Assembly (NCBI GenBank): GCA_937973585.1 | Contig: CALJKN010000083.1 | Coordinates: forward strand, 1 to 7,938 | DNA length: 7,938 nt | Direction: 5' to 3' | Source: an uncultured Helicobacteraceae bacterium | GTDB lineage: Bacteria > Campylobacterota > Campylobacteria > Campylobacterales > UBA6016 | Part shown: positions 5,871-7,938 of the stretch, piece after piece | How positions within the stretch are numbered: position 1 is the first letter of the stretch | Layout: each line of letters opens with the position of its first letter | The notes under the pieces: model-generated | Told to the model about the DNA's origin: nothing | The model's input: the letters and a program-made list of their open reading frames with translations, nothing else | The model's database searches: none | Made by a program: the position numbers and the translations under genes

Positions 5871-7219
5871 TGGTGGCAAAAAAAGAGATCAATAGAATAC
5901 TGATAGCAAATAGGGGCGAGATTGCTCTGAGGGCGATTAGAACTATAAAAGAGATGGGCAAAACGGCAATCGCCGTCTACTCGACAGCCGATAAAGAGGC
6001 GCTATATTTAAAATATGCCGATGTCGCCGTCTGTATCGGCGGTGAAAAATCCGCCCAAAGCTACCTAAATATTCCGGCTATTATAGCGGCGGCAGAGGTA
6101 ACGGATGCGGATGCAATCTTTCCCGGATACGGATTTCTCTCTGAAAACGAACACTTTGTTGAGGTTTGCGAAAAACACGGAATAACGTTTATAGGGCCGT
6201 CAACGGCCGTTATGAACCTTATGAGCGACAAATCAAAAGCCAAAGACGTAATGAAAGCGGCAGGAATCCCTGTTATTCCAGGAAGCGAAGGTGTTATCAC
6301 AAATATCGAAGATGCAAAAAAAGTTGCAAAAGAGATAGGTTATCCTGTTATTATGAAAGCCTCTGCAGGCGGCGGCGGTAGAGGTATGAGGGTTGTAGAA
6401 GACGAGAGCTACATCGAAAATGCATATTTGGCAGCCTCAAGCGAAGCCGAATCGGCATTTGGAGACGGCTCTATATATATGGAAAAATACATCAAAAAAC
6501 CACGCCATATAGAGATGCAAATCGTAGCCGACAAATACGGCAATGTTATCCATCTCGGGGAGAGAGATTGTAGCCTACAGAGAAGACATCAAAAACTGAT
6601 AGAGGAGTCTCCGGCAATACTTCTTGATGAAGAGACAAGAAAAAAACTTCACGCTACAGCCGTTCAAGCAACCAAATATATCAAATACGAAAATGCCGGA
6701 ACATTTGAGTTTTTGGCCGATGAGCAAAAAAACTTCTATTTTATGGAGATGAACACGAGGCTTCAAGTAGAGCATCCGGTGAGCGAAATGGTATCCGGTG
6801 TCGATATTATAGAGTTGATGATCAAGGTGGCAGAGGGCGAAGAGCTCCCGTCTCAAGATAGTATAAAACTTTCCGGTCACTCCATTGAATGCAGAATTAC
6901 AGCGGAAGACCCTGTGAAGTTTCTCCCAAACCCAGGCAAGATAAAACAATGGATAGTCCCTGGCGGCAAAGACGTAAGAGTCGATAGCCACTGCTATCCG
7001 GGTTACATCGTTCCGCCTCACTACGACTCGCTCATAGGCAAGCTAATAGTATGGGCAGAGACAAGAGATAAAGCTATAGAAAAAATGCATCGAGCCCTAG
7101 GTGAATTTGAGGTCAGCGGGATCAAAACAACTATAGATTTCCACAAAAAAATGATGAAAAACCCTGATTTTAAATCAAACAACTACGATACAAAATATTT
7201 GGAAAACTACAAAGGTTAA
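5870..7219 (+). CDS. accC: AccC, biotin carboxylase subunit of acetyl-CoA carboxylase
   Basis: ATP-grasp enzyme that carboxylates the biotin of AccB using bicarbonate and ATP. The 449 residues equal the E. coli protein in length. Visible elements: N-terminal ILIANRGEIALR at 10-21, the glycine-rich lid KASAGGGGRGMR at 163-174, ERDCSLQRRHQKLIEE at 231-246, and FMEMNTRLQVEHPVSEMV at 291-308, with Glu293, Asn295, Arg297 and Glu301 lining up with E. coli 288, 290, 292 and 296. A biotin-carboxylase C-terminal domain starts near GHSIECRITAEDP. The start ATG overlaps the accB stop as TAATG with AAAGG just upstream, so the two are translationally coupled, in keeping with their stoichiometric use. AccA and AccD are not in the window. 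No intrinsic terminator with a U tract follows. Confidence 0.97.
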   Translation: MVAKKEINRILIANRGEIALRAIRTIKEMGKTAIAVYSTADKEALYLKYADVAVCIGGEKSAQSYLNIPAIIAAAEVTDADAIFPGYGFLSENEHFVEVCEKHGITFIGPSTAVMNLMSDKSKAKDVMKAAGIPVIPGSEGVITNIEDAKKVAKEIGYPVIMKASAGGGGRGMRVVEDESYIENAYLAASSEAESAFGDGSIYMEKYIKKPRHIEMQIVADKYGNVIHLGERDCSLQRRHQKLIEESPAILLDEETRKKLHATAVQATKYIKYENAGTFEFLADEQKNFYFMEMNTRLQVEHPVSEMVSGVDIIELMIKVAEGEELPSQDSIKLSGHSIECRITAEDPVKFLPNPGKIKQWIVPGGKDVRVDSHCYPGYIVPPHYDSLIGKLIVWAETRDKAIEKMHRALGEFEVSGIKTTIDFHKKMMKNPDFKSNNYDTKYLENYKG

Positions 7220-7252
7220 GCCAATCCCTTTGAATATTTATGGTTATCAAAA

Positions 7253-7333
7253 AGCAGCTAGCGGCGTGAGCCGTCTGCTGAAGACCTAATTTACGGTTTT
7301 ACCGGAAATTTGAGAATTAATTAGATAATTCAA
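7253..7333 (+). ncRNA. Structured RNA region downstream of accC (three hairpins), class unknown
   Basis: Three hairpins can be drawn. The first (7253-7279) has outer arms AGCAG/CTGCT, a CTA bulge, and an inner stem GCGGC/GCCGT closed by a GTGA loop, which fits the GNRA class. The second (7288-7310) pairs AATTT with AAATT and CGGT with ACCG around TTT, with one A-G mismatch. The third (7310-7333) pairs TTGA-ATTA with TAATTCAA, with a two-base bulge. None is followed by a U tract, so these are not standard terminators. CCGT at 7271-7274 could instead pair with ACGG at 7293-7296, breaking hairpins 1 and 2, which allows two exclusive folds. It may be the accBC 3' end, a leader for the next gene, or a separate small RNA. 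I recognise no known riboswitch. Confidence 0.35.
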
Positions 7334-7341
7334 GCCAAATA

Positions 7342-7359
7342 TTGGAACGCTTTTTGTTT
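7342..7359 (+). promoter_or_regulatory. Sigma-54-like promoter before the 140-residue gene
   Basis: TTGGAAC at 7342-7348 matches the -24 element of Campylobacterota flagellar sigma-54 promoters (GGAA type). The strict spacing GG (7344-7345), ten bases, then GT (7356-7357) holds, but the usual -12 GC is GT here, so the match is imperfect. Transcription would begin near 7368-7369. A weak sigma-70 alternative is GATAAT at 7324-7329, without a convincing -35. Confidence 0.4.
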
Positions 7360-7398
7360 CATATCTCGTAAATAAATAAAAAGGTGCGAGATATGAAA
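7357..7398 (+). promoter_or_regulatory. 12-bp inverted repeat enclosing the ribosome-binding site and start codon
   Basis: TTTCATATCTCG (7357-7368) is the exact reverse complement of CGAGATATGAAA (7387-7398), with an 18-base spacer. The right arm contains the ATG at 7393-7395 and the spacer contains the AAGG ribosome-binding site (7381-7384). In an RNA carrying both arms, the start codon would be locked in a 12-bp stem. The repeat could equally be a DNA operator over the predicted transcription start. Confidence 0.6.
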
Positions 7399-7815
7399 AT
7401 AGGCGATACAAATATCCAAAACGTTTTTTATAGAGCGTCTCAAACTGATAAAGCACAAAAAAACACTAGCGATGCCGTAGAGAAAACCGGAGAAAAAACT
7501 TTTGAAGAGGTTCTTTCAAAGAGTGCATCTTTTTTGGGCGATGTCAAGGCGATAAATGAGGCTGCTGTGGGCATACAGCTATCCGAAAACTCTTTACAAA
7601 AAATAAGCGGGGAAAAAGTGGAAGAAGCAGTTAGAGATCTAAGAACTATGACGATGAACCTAAAGGCGCTACTAGCAAAAAGCCTACAAACAGGCAATGA
7701 AAACGCAAGCGAATATACCGTTGAAAAACTAACTGCAAAACTAGCGGGTACAAACCCAGCACAATTTCACGACTTTGATTACCTAGCCACAAAATCTACT
7801 TCACTACTGGCATAA
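7393..7815 (+). CDS. Uncharacterised 140-residue soluble protein, possibly flagella-coregulated
   Basis: I do not recognise this protein. It is hydrophilic with no signal peptide or membrane segment. The first ~35 residues are rich in Asn, Thr, Ser, Gln and Lys and probably disordered, as in many substrates of flagellar type III export. The middle (about 36-100) looks like amphipathic helices, including FEEVLSKSASFL and VEEAVRDLRTMTMNLKALLAK. The end (about 101-140) is less regular. ATG 7393 is chosen over GTG 7384 because AAGG at 7381-7384 is correctly spaced for the ATG and would overlap the GTG. The sigma-54-like promoter and the nearby pseudaminate genes suggest a flagellar link, but that is inference from context; helical similarity to small rod or chaperone proteins is too vague to name one. 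The stop is TAA at 7813-7815, facing the gene at the right edge. Confidence 0.75.
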   Translation: MKIGDTNIQNVFYRASQTDKAQKNTSDAVEKTGEKTFEEVLSKSASFLGDVKAINEAAVGIQLSENSLQKISGEKVEEAVRDLRTMTMNLKALLAKSLQTGNENASEYTVEKLTAKLAGTNPAQFHDFDYLATKSTSLLA

Positions 7816-7824
7816 AAGACAAGA

Positions 7825-7841
7825 CCCCCGAAAAAAGGGGG
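7825..7841 (-). terminator. Hairpin between convergent genes, probable terminator of the right-edge gene
   Basis: CCCCC (7825-7829) pairs with GGGGG (7837-7841) around a 7-base loop GAAAAAA. Read leftward it lies 10 bases after the stop of the minus-strand gene and is followed by TCTTGTCTTTT, a broken U tract. Read rightward it lies 9 bases after the stop of the 140-residue gene but is followed by CACCAAAAAC, with no U tract, so it would work poorly as an intrinsic terminator for that strand. Confidence 0.5.
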
Positions 7842-7851
7842 CACCAAAAAC

Positions 7852-7938
7852 TCACGGCAATCTAAATACTTTTACCTTTGCGGAAGCTTTTAATTTTTCA
7901 AAATAATCTCTTACAGCGTCCATCTCTTTTTGTTTTGT
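7852..7938 (-). CDS. C-terminal 28 residues of a gene entering from the right, possibly a SurA-like foldase
   Basis: Reading leftward from the window edge there is an open frame without a stop until TGA at 7852-7854. It ends ...DYFEKLKASAKVKVFRLP. The basic helix followed by a short beta ending (KASAKVKVF) resembles the extreme C terminus of SurA/PpiC-type periplasmic peptidyl-prolyl isomerases, where E. coli SurA has RASAYVKIL. With only 28 residues this is suggestive only. The hairpin just after the stop supports a real gene end. Confidence 0.5.
   Translation of the reverse strand, partial: TKQKEMDAVRDYFEKLKASAKVKVFRLP

Noticed and set aside
6575..7021. 148-codon minus-strand frame inside accC
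   Set aside because: It is a shadow of accC, which is full length with all catalytic motifs; the antisense product has no recognisable domain.
7253..7310. Intrinsic terminator of accBC
   Set aside because: The hairpins are not followed by a U tract on the plus strand, so I list them as structured RNA of unknown role.
7384..7392. GTG start for the 140-residue protein
   Set aside because: The only good ribosome-binding site (AAGG, 7381-7384) overlaps this GTG but is correctly spaced for the ATG at 7393.
7220..7392. A known riboswitch class (for example c-di-GMP, fluoride or preQ1)
   Set aside because: I could not find the conserved core of any class I know; naming one would be a guess.

Overview
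The window looks like a chromosomal segment from a Campylobacterota (epsilonproteobacterial) genome of moderate GC content. The evidence is the protein sequences (Dcd, PseB and PseC read like Campylobacter/Sulfurimonas-type orthologs), the gene set, and the order accC-accB / dcd-pseB-pseC, which matches the divergent arrangement known in Campylobacter jejuni (Cj1290c to Cj1294). The genus cannot be fixed from the sequence alone.

Minus strand, right to left (5326 to 1): a tightly packed operon of dcd, pseB, pseC, an ORF6N-domain gene, pseF, pseG and a class I SAM methyltransferase that runs off the left edge. PseB, PseC, PseF and PseG are four of the six enzymes that turn UDP-GlcNAc into CMP-pseudaminic acid, the donor for flagellin O-glycosylation. 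PseH and PseI are not in the window. Every junction overlaps by 1 to 4 bases except pseC/ORF6N, which abut. The ORF6N gene is the odd member: a phage-associated DNA-binding-type domain sitting inside a sugar pathway, carrying two adjacent near-perfect 27 to 29 base palindromes in its coding sequence.

A 76-base gap (5327 to 5402) holds what looks like one shared, symmetric -10 region firing both ways: leftward into dcd-pse and rightward into accB-accC.

Plus strand: accB and accC (biotin carboxyl carrier protein and biotin carboxylase of acetyl-CoA carboxylase) overlap by one base. The 173 bases after accC hold three predicted RNA hairpins with competing pairings, a sigma-54-like promoter and a 12-bp inverted repeat whose right arm contains the start codon of the next gene. 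That gene (7393 to 7815) encodes an unrecognised 140-residue soluble protein. It converges on the C-terminal end of another gene on the minus strand (7852 to the right edge), with a GC-rich hairpin between them.

Best leads: (1) the ORF6N insertion and its twin palindromes; (2) the inverted repeat at 7357-7398, placed so that read-through mRNA would hide the start codon while mRNA from the sigma-54-like promoter would not; (3) the structured RNA after accC; (4) G6/G7 tracts in three pse genes and T8/T9 tracts in the methyltransferase gene, candidate slippage sites.
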